From DASPHG01 sp963849605 (lineage in GTDB: Bacteria > Actinomycetota > Thermoleophilia > Solirubrobacterales > Thermoleophilaceae), in NCBI GenBank assembly GCA_963849605.1, contig CAWKHX010000015.1, forward strand, positions 1,054,001 to 1,118,000: DNA of 64,000 bases. The letters run 5' to 3'. The notes under the pieces are model-generated. The model searched no databases, was not told the origin of the DNA, and saw nothing but the letters and a program-made list of their open reading frames with translations. Made by a program: the position numbers and the translations under genes. The first letter of the stretch is position 1; each line of letters opens with the position of its first letter. This document shows, piece after piece, positions 1-8,754 of this stretch.

Positions 1-2
1 CG

Positions 3-420
3 GGGCCGCAGGGTCCGCAGGGCGCGACTGGTGCTCAGGGTCCGCAGGGTCTTCAGGGCGACACCGGTGACACGGGCGCGACCGGAGCGACCGGGGCCAC
101 CGGAGCCCAGGGCATCCAGGGCATCCAGGGCATTCAGGGTCCGCAGGGCGCGACCGGTCCGCAGGGTCCGCAGGGCGATCAGGGTCCGCAGGGCGATCCG
201 TGCCTTTCGTCGGATCCGGCGTGTGTCGGTCCGCAGGGCGACACGGGTCCGCAGGGCGCGACGGGTCCGCAGGGTCCGCAGGGCGCGCAGGGTCCGCAGG
301 GCGCGCAGGGTCCGCAGGGCCGCAGGGTCTTCAGGGCGACCAGGGTGACCAGGGCGACCAGGGCATGCAGGGTACCAGGGTGCGCAGGGCGACACCGGTC
401 CGCAGGGCGATCCCGGCCTC
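3..420 (+). repeat. Gly-X-Y (collagen-like) triplet repeat region
   Basis: In the frame beginning at base 3 nearly every third codon is glycine, giving GPQGPQGATG and GIQGIQGIQG units. The run is interrupted once by a Cys-containing insert (DPCLSSDPACV, about 196-229). The DNA is a near-repetition of ggtccgcag/ggcgcg nonamers. Two one-base losses, near 320 and 375, break the frame inside this low-complexity DNA. Bacterial collagen-like regions form extended triple helices on cell or spore surfaces; that role is inferred. Confidence 0.8.
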
Positions 421-840
421 AACTGGCGCGGCGCATGGGAAAGCACGAACTCGTACAGCCCTGACGACGCCGTGAGCTACCAGGGCTCGAGCTACCGCGC
501 GACTGCCGAAGTGCCGGGAGACTCGACCGACCCGGCCGCCGACCCGGGCAGCTGGGATGTGCTCGCCGAGAAGGGCGCCGACGCCAGCAACGGGCCGTGG
601 GACAGCTCGGACATCGTGGACGACAGCCTCGAGAGCGTGGACATCATGGACGGCACGCTGACGGGGTCCGACATCGCTGACCTGGCCATCACCGCCGCGG
701 AGCTGGCGGACGGTGCCGTGGGCAACGCCAAGCTCGCCGGCGACGCGGTCACGACCGACAAGATCGCCGACGGAGCCGTGGGCGACGCCGATCTCGCCGA
801 TCTCGCGGTCACGACCGCGAAGATCGACGACCTGGCCGTG

Positions 841-1710
841 AACGCCTCGAAGCTCGCCGACGACGCGGTCACGACCGCGAAGATCCTCGACGGCACGATC
901 GGGTCCGGCGACCTCGCGAACCTCGCCGTGACGAACGGCAAGCTCGCCACCGACGCGGTGACGAGCAGCAAGATCCTCGACGGCACGATTGACCTCCGGC
1001 GACCTCGCGAACCTCGCCGTGACGAACGGCAAGCTCGGCGCGGACGCGGTCACGACCGACAAGATCAGCGACGGCGCTGTGGGCAATGCCGACCTCGCGA
1101 ACGGCGCGGTGACGAACGGCAAGCTCGGCGCGGACGCGGTCACGACGGACAAGATCACCGACGGCACCGTCGGTAGCGCGGACATCGCGGACCTGGGCGT
1201 CGCCACCGGCGACCTCGCGAACCTCTCTGTCACGACCGGCAAGATCGCCGACCTCGCGGTCGACGCCGCGAAGCTTGCCGATCTTGCGGTCACGACCGCG
1301 AAGATCGACAACCTGGCCGTTGACGCCTCGAAGCTCGCCGCCGACGCGGTCACGACCGCGAAGATCCTCGACGGCACCGTCGGGTCCGGCGACCTCGCGA
1401 ACCTCGCCGTCACCAACGGCAAGCTCGCCACCGACGCGGTCACGAGCGCGAAGATCCTCGACGGCACGATCGCCTCCGGCGACCTCGCGAACCTCGCCGT
1501 CACGAACGGCAAGCTCGCCGCGGACGCGGTCACGACCGACAAGATCACCGACGGCGCTGTGGGCAATGCCGACCTCGCGAACGGCGCGGTGACGAACGGC
1601 AAGCTCGGCGCGGACGCGGTCACGACGGACAAGATCACCGACGGCGCCGTCGGTAGCGCGGACATCGCGGATCTTGGCGTTGCGACCGGCGACCTCGCCA
1701 ACACCTCCGT
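841..1710 (+). repeat. Higher-order direct repeat, two ~370-bp copies about 480 bp apart
   Basis: The block at about 841-1200 recurs at about 1322-1680. The stretch 1081-1140 is identical to 1561-1620. The offset is 481 bases upstream of about position 988 and 480 bases downstream of it, so the first copy carries one extra base there relative to the second. That extra base coincides with a frame break in the protein. The duplication is an in-frame multi-unit expansion of the roughly 15-residue repeat. Confidence 0.8.
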
Positions 1711-2880
1711 CACGACCGGGAAGATCGCCGACAGCGCGATCACGAGCGTGAAGATCGCCGACCTCGGGATCGCCACCGGCGATCTTGCGGACAGCTCCGT
1801 GACCAGCGCGAAGATCGCAGGACCTGGGCGTGGCGACCGCCGACATCGCCGACCTCAACGTGACCACCGGCAAGCTGGCCGATCTCGCCGTCAGCACGGC
1901 CAAGATCGCCGACACCGCGGTCACGAACGCCAAGCTCGGCGGCAACGCGGTCGACAGCTCGAAGATCTCGGACGGCACCGTCTTGCGAACGACCTGGCCA
2001 CCGATGCCATCGCGGCCGACGGCCTCACGACCGACGGCTCGACCAAGGTCGCCAACAGCGCAATCAACTCCGACGAGATCGCCACGGACGCCGTCAAGGC
2101 TTCGGAGATCGCCACCGACGCGGTCTCGAGTCCCGAGATCGCTGCGGACGCGGTCGGGACCTCGGAGATCGCCGACCTCGCGGTCGCCACGGCGGACATC
2201 GCCAACCAGGCGGTCACCAACGGCAAGCTGGCGCCCGACGCTGTGACCACCGACAAGATCGCCGCCGGTGCTGTCGGTACGTCGGACATCGCCGCGGGCG
2301 CGTCGACGGAGGGGACCTACAGGGTCATCGCGAGCCGCGCGGGTGCGGTGCTCGGTGGCGACGGCGGCGCCGATTTCTGGATCGGCATGGGCGGTCCGGC
2401 CGTTGAGGAGGCGTCGACTCCGCGTCGGCGACTACGGTCTATGCGCCCACGCCCGGTGTGTTCCAGTTCACCGCGGCCGACTACGCGATCACGGGCAGGA
2501 CGACCAAGCTCCGCCTTCGGGCGACTGTGATCAACAACCCATTCCGCCTGCGCGGACCGCGACTGTCGGGCTGTACCCGGTCAGGCCGTTGGCGGCGCTG
2601 GAGACGCGACGCAGCGTGACTCTCGGCACAGTAGTCACTGGCAGCACCATCAGCTTCTCGTCTGCGTCGATGACGGCCAACAGCAGCCTCCAGAACGTGA
2701 CCGCCGACTTCAACGTTCCCGCGGACGGCTTGTACGTGCTGGGCTTCAATATCGCCGGGCGGCACGATCGGCGGCAACGCGCTCCCGAACTTGCTCGCCG
2801 ACCTTCAGGTCCGCAACCAGTAACGGCTAGTGCCCGCCCCCCTTTCGACCGAATCGCTCGGTAGCGTGCCGAACGCGCCG

Positions 2881-3459
2881 ATGGAGGCTTCAGGCTCGTC
2901 ACTGGCACGGCTGGTTCGCGGCAGGCCGCTGCGCCTCGTGGCGTTCGTGGCGATCATCGCCGCGGTCGTCATCGGCGTAATCGCGCTGACCGGCGACGAC
3001 GACGGCGACACGGGCGGCGGCACCACCACGGTGACGGGCCCGGCCGGCGACGAGTTCACACTCCAGGCGCCGGCCGGTTGGACCGCTGTGGCGGCTGACC
3101 AGCGCCAGGCGGTTCCGGGCGATCCGCTCGCGGTCTTGCGGCGGGACGACCACAAGGGGCTCGTCGTCGTGAACGTTCAGCCGGGGAAGGTCAAGAACTT
3201 CGACACCCAGGTCAGGACGCTCGACCGCCGCCTCGAGAAGGCGATTCCGGACTTCCAGAAGGTGGGTGCGCGGATCGTCGAAGTGAAGGCGGGGAAGGCC
3301 TTGCTCTACTCCTACGCGCGGCGGGAGCGCGGCACGGCCCATACGCTGCTCGTCGTTCCGGCCGGCGACCGCAGCTACACCGTCAACGGCGCGGTACCCG
3401 CGGGGGAGAACGACGCGGCTCGGGAGATGGGCGCGATCCTGCTGTCGTTCGATCGCTGA
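2881..3459 (+). CDS. Membrane-anchored protein of unknown function
   Basis: This is a 192-residue protein. The ATG at 2881 is preferred over in-frame GTG 2830 because the sequence from MEASGSSLARLVRG leads straight into one hydrophobic helix (about residues 18-36, LVAFVAIIAAVVIGVIALTG). An acidic and Gly/Thr-rich linker (DDDGDTGGGTTT) follows, and then a soluble domain of about 140 residues containing FTLQAPAGWTAV. That opening resembles PsbP/DUF1795-like domains, which often start with a phrase of this kind. The topology suggests an N-terminal anchor with an extracytoplasmic domain. No catalytic motif is visible. The adhesin fragment lies just upstream on the same strand, but I see no operon link. 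Confidence 0.65.
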   Translation: MEASGSSLARLVRGRPLRLVAFVAIIAAVVIGVIALTGDDDGDTGGGTTTVTGPAGDEFTLQAPAGWTAVAADQRQAVPGDPLAVLRRDDHKGLVVVNVQPGKVKNFDTQVRTLDRRLEKAIPDFQKVGARIVEVKAGKALLYSYARRERGTAHTLLVVPAGDRSYTVNGAVPAGENDAAREMGAILLSFDR

Positions 3460-3517
3460 CGCTGCTGATCGTCGGCATCGCAGGCAGTACATCCGCGGCC
3501 CTGGTAAGGCTTACGCC

Positions 3518-4177
3518 ATGAGGAGGCTCGGTCTTGCCTGCGTTGTGACGGCCGCGACGCTCGCTGTTCCCGCGGTCGCCGTGGCCGATCCGTCCCTTCG
3601 CGCGAGCCCCGCCACGGGCGAGCCCGGGGACGACGTCACGCTCCACGGCCGCGGCTGGACGAACCCCTTCTGCGAGAACGCGATCACGCTTACGTTCCGC
3701 CAGAACGGCAGCAAGGTGAAGCTCGGCACCGCCCAGCAAGGCGACGGCCGGTTCGACTTCATGACCCACTATCAGCAGGCACAGCCGGGTTCTGCGCGGT
3801 TCGTTGCTGTTCAGCCGTGCGCGGGCGACAACAAGATCCGGCGTGCGGCGTTCGTGACGATCGGCGGTGGGAGCGGCGACGAGACCGTCCGCTACAAGGG
3901 GCAGACCGAGCACGGCGGCCGGGTGCGGTTCGAGGTCGTGGACGGCAACGAGGTCACGAACTTCCGCTTCATGAACCGCTGCGCGACCGACCGCGAGCGG
4001 GGGAGCCTGGTGCCCGGAGTGATGCCGATCGGCGATGTCTCGTTCTCGCGCCACGGCGGGCGGTTCGACATCTTCGGCCGCTTCCGGGACAACGGCGTGG
4101 TCAAGGGCAACGCGCACGAGCAGACCTCGGACTGCGACAGCGGCAAGATGGCCTGGCGCGCCGAGCGCGTCGACTAG
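3518..4177 (+). CDS. Secreted protein of unknown function
   Basis: The 219-residue product begins with a clear Sec signal peptide (MRRLGLACVVTAATLAVPAVAVA, cleavage near residue 23). The mature part starts DPSLRASPATGEPGDDVTLHGRGW, the usual opening of a small Ig-like or IPT/TIG-like beta-sandwich module. Four Cys in the mature part (FCEN, PCAG, RCAT, DCDS) could form disulfides outside the cell. No enzyme motif is seen. It stands alone before the etf operon promoter and ends at TAG 4175-4177. Confidence 0.65.
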   Translation: MRRLGLACVVTAATLAVPAVAVADPSLRASPATGEPGDDVTLHGRGWTNPFCENAITLTFRQNGSKVKLGTAQQGDGRFDFMTHYQQAQPGSARFVAVQPCAGDNKIRRAAFVTIGGGSGDETVRYKGQTEHGGRVRFEVVDGNEVTNFRFMNRCATDRERGSLVPGVMPIGDVSFSRHGGRFDIFGRFRDNGVVKGNAHEQTSDCDSGKMAWRAERVD

Positions 4178-4184
4178 CCGCACG

Positions 4185-4212
4185 ATTGACTGGTCAGTCA
4201 ATTGGGTAGGAT
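4185..4212 (+). promoter_or_regulatory. Probable etf operon promoter with TetR-type palindromic operator
   Basis: ATTGACTG-GT-CAGTCAAT (4185-4202) is a perfect 8-bp inverted repeat with a 2-bp centre, a layout common for TetR-family repressors of fatty-acid genes. Its left arm contains a TTGACT -35-like hexamer, and TAGGAT at 4207-4212 could serve as -10 with a short 15-bp spacing. A repressor here would block the -35 region. Which TetR protein binds is not known. The site differs in sequence from the palindrome next to the tetR gene at 43667-43694. Confidence 0.6.
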
Positions 4213-4288
4213 GCCCTCGCAGCGGGCGATCCGGCATGCTGCCCGGACGCCCAGCCATTCGCCGCCGTAACGAAGAAGGAGCCAACTC

Positions 4289-5083
4289 TTGAAGATCTGC
4301 GTCCTGGTCAAAGAGGTGCCGGACGCCGCCGTCGAGAAGCGCATGGATTCGAACACCAAGCGCCTCGACCGGTCCGGCGAGAAGAACCTCAATCCCTTTG
4401 ACACACACGCCATCGAGGCCGCCATGCAGGTGAAGGAAGGCGGCCAGGCCGACGTGGAGGAGATCGTCGCCGTGACGATGGGCCCGGAGAGCGCCGTGCG
4501 CGCGCTCCATAAGGCCGTCTCGCTCGGCGCCGACCGCTCGGTCCACCTCAGCGACGACTCACTCGCGGGCTCGGACGTCGCCGCCACCGGCTACGCCCTC
4601 GCGAAGGTGCTCGAGTCCGAGAGCCCCGACCTGGTGCTCCTCGGGCAGCAGTCGGACGACGGCGAGTGCTACACGATCGGCGCCGTGGTGGCCGACCACT
4701 TGAAGATGCCGTCGCTCACGCAGGTGATCAAGATGGACGTCGAGAGCGGCAAGCTGCGCTGTGAGCGCCAGGCCGAGTACGGCTACGACACGGTCGAGAT
4801 CGAGCTCCCCGCCGTGATCTCCGTCGGCGACGCGATCAACGAGCCGCGCTACCCGTCGCTCAAGGCGATCATGGGCGCGAAGAAGAAGCCGCTCGAGGCG
4901 AAGAGCGCCGGCGACGTCGGCATCGAGGGCGACAAGGTCGGCGAGGCCGGCTCGCGCACCGCGGTCCTCTCGATCAACCCGCCGCCCGAGAAGCAGGCCG
5001 GCCAGATCATCGAGGACGAAGACACCGACGAGACGGTCGAGAAGATCGTCTCCTGGCTCGAGGAAAGGAAGCTGCTGGCATGA
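4289..5083 (+). CDS. etfB: Electron transfer flavoprotein subunit beta
   Basis: The product has 264 residues and starts at TTG 4289 behind a good AAGGAG site (about 4274-4279). It begins KICVLVKEVPDA and carries the family features NPFDTHAIEAA, the AMP-binding-region LLGQQSDDGECY, and an ELPAVISVGDAINEPRYPSL segment. ETF-beta pairs with ETF-alpha as a soluble heterodimer with FAD and AMP. The dimer takes electrons from acyl-CoA dehydrogenases, three of which are encoded at 39.9-45.3 kb. It is the first gene of a three-gene operon and its stop overlaps the start of etfA (ATGA). Confidence 0.95.
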   Translation: MKICVLVKEVPDAAVEKRMDSNTKRLDRSGEKNLNPFDTHAIEAAMQVKEGGQADVEEIVAVTMGPESAVRALHKAVSLGADRSVHLSDDSLAGSDVAATGYALAKVLESESPDLVLLGQQSDDGECYTIGAVVADHLKMPSLTQVIKMDVESGKLRCERQAEYGYDTVEIELPAVISVGDAINEPRYPSLKAIMGAKKKPLEAKSAGDVGIEGDKVGEAGSRTAVLSINPPPEKQAGQIIEDEDTDETVEKIVSWLEERKLLA

Positions 5084-6057
5084 GCGGGATCCTCACTTAC
5101 GTCCTCCACTACGAGGGCGAGTTCAACAAGAACTCCCTCGGCGCGGTCTCCGAGGCGGGCAAGCTCGCCAAGGAGCTCGGCGTCGACTCGCACGCCGTCG
5201 TCGTCGGCGACGACGCGACGGACGACCTCTGCAAGCAGCTCGGCAGCTACGGCGCCTCGAAGGTCTACCGGGCACCCGCGCCGGCGGGGCTTGGCGGTCC
5301 CGTCGTCGACGTCATGGCGAAGCTGATCGGGGACAACGGCTACGACTACGTCATCTTCGGCGGCGGCCTGCTCGGCTTCGAGATCGGCGCGGGCCTCGCC
5401 GCTCGCCTGCACGGCGGCGTGACCATGGAGGTCACCGAGGTCAAGGTGCAGGACGGCAAGCTCGTCGCGGTCCGGCCGATCCTCCAGGACTCGGCGGTCG
5501 TCGACGTCGGCTACTCCGACCAGGGCCCCGCCGTGATCATCGGCCGGCTGAACGCGTTCGAGATCGCCGAGTCTGGCGGCGGCGACGCCGAGGTCGAGGA
5601 GCTGAGCATCGACCTGTCCGACTGGTCGACGAAGGCGACGATGGTCGAGCGCGGCGAGCAGCGCGGCGCCGACGTGAACATCGAGGACGCCGAGATCCTC
5701 GTCGGCGGCGGTCGCGGACTCGGCAAGGCCGAGGGCTTCCAGGAGATCGCCGAGCCGCTGGCCGACGCGCTCGGCGGCGCGGTGGCCGCCACCCGCGCGG
5801 TGGTGGACGCCGGCTGGTTCCCGTACGCCGGCCAGATCGGCCAGACGGGCAAGACCGTCGCGCCGAAGCTCTACCTCGCCGTCGGCATCTCCGGGGCGAT
5901 CCAGCACAAGGTCGGCATGCAGTCGTCGGAGAACATCGTCGCGATCAACAAGGACCCGAACGCGCCGATCTTCGAGTTCTCCGACCTCGGCATCGTGGGC
6001 GACCTGCACAAGATCGTTCCCAAGCTGACCGAGGCGATCAAGGCCAAGAAGGGCTGA
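5080..6057 (+). CDS. etfA: Electron transfer flavoprotein subunit alpha
   Basis: A 325-residue protein of normal length for ETF-alpha. The C-terminal FAD-binding domain is clear: VGGGRGLGKAEGF, GATRAVVDAGW-like AATRAVVDAGWFPYAGQIGQTGKTV, then LYLAVGISGAIQHKVGM and NIVAINKDPNAPIFEFSDLG. The N-terminal half has the open alpha/beta fold typical of the family. It overlaps etfB by four bases and is followed after 7 bases by ETF-QO, so the three proteins are almost certainly co-translated as one electron-transfer chain. Confidence 0.95.
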   Translation: MSGILTYVLHYEGEFNKNSLGAVSEAGKLAKELGVDSHAVVVGDDATDDLCKQLGSYGASKVYRAPAPAGLGGPVVDVMAKLIGDNGYDYVIFGGGLLGFEIGAGLAARLHGGVTMEVTEVKVQDGKLVAVRPILQDSAVVDVGYSDQGPAVIIGRLNAFEIAESGGGDAEVEELSIDLSDWSTKATMVERGEQRGADVNIEDAEILVGGGRGLGKAEGFQEIAEPLADALGGAVAATRAVVDAGWFPYAGQIGQTGKTVAPKLYLAVGISGAIQHKVGMQSSENIVAINKDPNAPIFEFSDLGIVGDLHKIVPKLTEAIKAKKG

Positions 6058-6064
6058 CCCGCCG

Positions 6065-7798
6065 ATGGCGACCGCACCAGCCGAGTACCTCCCCGACGTC
6101 GAGTCGGGGAAGGAGTTCGTCACAGCTCCGACCGATCCGGAGGACGAGCGGATCGAGGTAGGCGTCGTGATCGTGGGCGGCGGCCCGGGCGGGCTGGCGT
6201 GCGCGATCCGGCTGATGCAGCTCATCGGCGAGGACGAGAAGCTGATGGAGCGCCTCGGCGAGGTGCCCGTCGCGCTCGTCGAGAAGGGCAAGGGCCCGGG
6301 GTCGCACCTGATGTCGGGCGCGATGATGGAGCCCTCGGCGATGCAGCGGCTGTTCCCCGACCTGCCGGAGGAGGAGTGGCCGACATACGGGACGGTGGGC
6401 AAGGACTCCGTCTACTTCATGACGTCGAAGTTCGCCTTCCCGCTCGTGCCGACGCCGCCCGGCTTCCGCAACCACGGCAACCACGTCACCTCGATCGCCC
6501 AACTCGGCCGCTTCCTCGGCCAGAAGGCGGAGGAGGCGGGCGTCTACGTCCTGCCGGAGACCTCCGCGTACAAGCTGCTCGTCGAGGACGGCGTCGTGCG
6601 CGGGATCCGCTCGGGCGACAAGGGCCGCGGCCGCCAGGGCGAGGAGCTCGGCAACTTCGAACCGGGGTCCGACCTGATCGCCCAGGCCACGGTGCTGGCA
6701 GAGGGGACGCAGGGACACCTGACCGGCGCCGCGATCCAGCACTTCGGGCTCGGCTCCGACGACCCGCCGCAGTGGGAGCTCGGGGTGAAGGAGGTCTGGG
6801 AGGTCAAGCAGCCGCTCGACCGCGTCATCCACACGATGGGGTGGCCACTGAGGCTGCGGGGCAAGTACCGCGAGTTCGGCGGCTCGTTCATCTACCCGAT
6901 GGGCGAGGACAAGGTCTCGATCGGCTTCGTGGCCGGGCTCGACTACCGCGACGCGACGTTCTCGATGCACGACACGCTTCAGATGTTCAAGCAGCACCCG
7001 AAGGTCAAGAAGATCCTCGAGGGCGGCAAGCGGGTCGCCTGGGGTGCGAAGACGATCCCGTCAGGCGGCTACTGGGCGATGCCCACGCAGCTGTGGGCGC
7101 CCGGCATGGTGATGGCGGGCGACAACGCGTCGATGGTGAACATTCCGAAGCTGAAGGGCATCCACTACGCGATGCACGCGGGGATGCACGCGGCCGAGGC
7201 GATCTACGAGAGGCTCTCGCAGGGCGCCGATTGCCACGACCTGTCGAGCTACCAGGAGAAGATCGAGAGCTCGCAGATCGAGACGGACCTCCACCGCTCG
7301 CGCAACATGCGCCAGGTCTTCTCGAAGGGGTTCTTCTTCGGCGCGCCGCAGGCGTTCCCGATGGACATCACCGGCGGCCGCTTCCCCGGTGGCCACAGGC
7401 CCACCCACGACGACGCCAGCGTGGACGTCTTCATCGGGAAGCGGTGGAAGAAGTATCCGAAGCCGGACGGCAAGTACACGTTCGACAAGCTCTCGTCCGT
7501 CTTCGCGACCGGCAACCAGTCGCGTGACGACGCGCCGTCGCACATCCGCATCAAGAAGAAGGTGCCGCTCGAGCTCGGGCTCATGTGGCAGCAGATGTGC
7601 CCGGCGCAGGTGTACGAGGTGCCCGAGGAGATCCTCGACAAGCTGCAGAAGGGCGAGAACGGCGAGGTCGATCCGAAGCAGGAGATCGAGATCGAGATCG
7701 CGCCGTCGAACTGCGTGCAGTGCGGTGCCATCACCGCCAAGGGCGGACGCCTGACTCCGCCCGAGGGCGGCGAGGGGCCGAACTACCAGCAGACCTAG
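6065..7798 (+). CDS. Electron transfer flavoprotein:quinone oxidoreductase
   Basis: This 577-residue protein passes electrons from reduced ETF to membrane quinone. It has an N-terminal FAD motif (VVIVGGGPGGLACAIRL, about residues 34-50), the central GEDKVSIGFVAGLDY region, AGDNASMVNIPKLKGIHYAM, and a C-terminal ferredoxin-like tail (CPAQVYEV, then NCVQCGAITAKGGRLTPPEGG). The family's 4Fe-4S cluster normally uses four Cys (C..., C-x2-C-x2-C). The last position is Ile here (7730-7732), so only three of the four Cys are present. It is the last gene of the etf operon. The next gene is convergent and starts to overlap the downstream hairpin region. Confidence 0.93.
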   Translation: MATAPAEYLPDVESGKEFVTAPTDPEDERIEVGVVIVGGGPGGLACAIRLMQLIGEDEKLMERLGEVPVALVEKGKGPGSHLMSGAMMEPSAMQRLFPDLPEEEWPTYGTVGKDSVYFMTSKFAFPLVPTPPGFRNHGNHVTSIAQLGRFLGQKAEEAGVYVLPETSAYKLLVEDGVVRGIRSGDKGRGRQGEELGNFEPGSDLIAQATVLAEGTQGHLTGAAIQHFGLGSDDPPQWELGVKEVWEVKQPLDRVIHTMGWPLRLRGKYREFGGSFIYPMGEDKVSIGFVAGLDYRDATFSMHDTLQMFKQHPKVKKILEGGKRVAWGAKTIPSGGYWAMPTQLWAPGMVMAGDNASMVNIPKLKGIHYAMHAGMHAAEAIYERLSQGADCHDLSSYQEKIESSQIETDLHRSRNMRQVFSKGFFFGAPQAFPMDITGGRFPGGHRPTHDDASVDVFIGKRWKKYPKPDGKYTFDKLSSVFATGNQSRDDAPSHIRIKKKVPLELGLMWQQMCPAQVYEVPEEILDKLQKGENGEVDPKQEIEIEIAPSNCVQCGAITAKGGRLTPPEGGEGPNYQQT

Positions 7799-7803
7799 CT
7801 CTT

Positions 7804-8754
7804 TCAACGCGCCGTCGCTGAATCGGCCCCGCTATAGGGGGGTCGATTCAGCAATCGCGCTCGGACGGCCCTGAGGGTCGACTGCACGTGCCCCGGCTCG
7901 AACCGGACCTGGCCGTGGGTGAAGCGCAGCACCGTGAGTCCGGCTGCGACATGCGCTTGGTCGCGAGCACGGTCACGAGCTTGCTGCGCGGCCGTGCGGT
8001 GATAGCGCAGTCCGTCCGTCTCGACCACGAGACCCAGATCGGGCCAGTAGAAGTCCACCCTGAACCCGTTCAGGTGGGACTGGGTCAACGGCGGCGGCAG
8101 GCCTGCTTCGCGCGCGAGCGGAAGGAGGCGCTGCTCGAGCTCGGAGTCCGTCAACGCGAAGGTGCGCTCGTCCAGAATGCTGCGGAGCCGCTTCACGCCC
8201 GCGCGCCCCGCAAAGGACTCGAGCTCCTCCCTGAGCCGTTCGGGGGTGATCAGGTCCTGGCGATCCCCCTCGTTGATTGCACGCTCGAGTCGTTCCCGCG
8301 TCAGCCTCGGCGCCAGGTCGACCAGGGTGCAGGCGGCGGCGGTCACGGGAATGCCGTGACACGTCGTGACGTCTTCCGGTCGTAGTGCGACGCGGCGATG
8401 GGTCTGGATCCCGGGAAGTCTGCGGTCGAAGCCTGCGAGCACCGACACGTGCACGGAGTCCGGCGCCGATGAGGTCAGGCCCCAGAGCGCCGCCGCGCTC
8501 TCATGGCTGATCACCGCGTCCCGGCCACAAGCGAGCGTCGCCGCCATGAGTTGACCGTGGTGGTCCACCTCCGGTCGCCCGACCGCGTACACGCTCCGCC
8601 ACAGCACGTGCAGTCGGCCCCGCTTGAGCCTGTGCTCGATCGCCCTTCCGGTGAAGCCAAGCTCGAGCAGCTGGTGACGCGCAACCACACCATGCTGTCG
8701 CGCCGCGAGCTTCCACACCGCGTCCGCACGCGATTGCTGAATCGACCCCGCCAT
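7804..8754 (-). CDS. AbiEi-like winged-helix plus DUF559 (Vsr-like nuclease fold) protein
   Basis: A 316-residue protein. Residues about 12-75 (KLAARQHGVVARHQLLELGFTGRAI...) match the winged-helix start of AbiEi-type antitoxin/regulator proteins. Residues about 200-300 match DUF559, a small domain related to very-short-patch repair endonucleases: SELEQRLLPLAREAG, then FRVDFYWPDLGLVVETDGLRYH with the acidic residues expected at a nuclease centre, then RDQAHVAAGLTVLRFTHGQV. The natural role of this two-domain type is unknown. No partner toxin gene is adjacent. Matching hairpins bracket the gene, one over the start codon and one in the 3' end, which suggests self-recognition or mobility. It is convergent with ETF-QO, with a gap of only 5 bases. 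Confidence 0.8.
   Translation of the reverse strand: MAGSIQQSRADAVWKLAARQHGVVARHQLLELGFTGRAIEHRLKRGRLHVLWRSVYAVGRPEVDHHGQLMAATLACGRDAVISHESAAALWGLTSSAPDSVHVSVLAGFDRRLPGIQTHRRVALRPEDVTTCHGIPVTAAACTLVDLAPRLTRERLERAINEGDRQDLITPERLREELESFAGRAGVKRLRSILDERTFALTDSELEQRLLPLAREAGLPPPLTQSHLNGFRVDFYWPDLGLVVETDGLRYHRTAAQQARDRARDQAHVAAGLTVLRFTHGQVRFEPGHVQSTLRAVRARLLNRPPYSGADSATAR
7811..7859. repeat. Left-end hairpin of the DUF559 cassette
   Basis: GCTGAATCGGCCCC (7817-7830) pairs with GGGGGGTCGATTCAGC (7837-7852) around a GCTATA loop. The outer bases extend the imperfect stem to about 7811-7859. The inner arm 7839-7859 is an exact 21-bp inverted copy of 8729-8749 at the other end of the gene. The hairpin lies 13-60 bases after the ETF-QO stop and inside the last codons of the convergent DUF559 gene. 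It could help terminate the etf transcript, although there is no T-tract. Confidence 0.75.

Larger units (their letters stand above)
1..2823 (+). pseudogene. Collagen-like repeat surface protein, 5'-truncated by window and multiply frameshifted
   Basis: The gene enters from the left edge and its final frame closes at TAA 2821-2823. Read piecewise it encodes a Gly-X-Y collagen-like stretch (about 3-420), a segment with the W..Y..DDAVSYQGSSYRA pattern of a CBM5/12-like carbohydrate-binding module (about 421-510), a long array of roughly 15-residue repeats such as DAVTTDKIADGAVG (about 660-2300), and a beta-rich C-terminal domain (VFQFTAADYAI to LLADLQVRNQ) resembling the jelly-roll heads of collagen-like surface proteins. 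The frame breaks by one base about eight times, near 320, 375, 988, 1819, 1981, 2421, 2541 and 2760, and the pattern resumes at once each time. It is probably a secreted adhesin. Whether it is decayed or mis-assembled cannot be decided here. Tail-fibre-like repeats also fit, but no phage genes follow. Confidence 0.7.

Noticed and set aside
331..1776. Long open frames on the minus strand opposite the repeat protein
   Set aside because: They are antisense shadows of a low-complexity GC-rich repeat: Ala/Ser/Val-rich repetition without any domain, in a region where the plus strand shows a clear protein pattern.
3..2300. CRISPR array
   Set aside because: The repeats are translated protein repeats with no unique equal-length spacers and no cas genes nearby.
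1..2823. Prophage tail-fibre region
   Set aside because: Collagen-like and TDKI repeats occur in tail fibres, but no phage structural, lysis or integrase gene is adjacent; ordinary chromosomal genes follow directly.
7804..8754. Complete type IV toxin-antitoxin pair
   Set aside because: The AbiEi-like start suggests an antitoxin, but no AbiEii-type nucleotidyltransferase toxin gene is adjacent.
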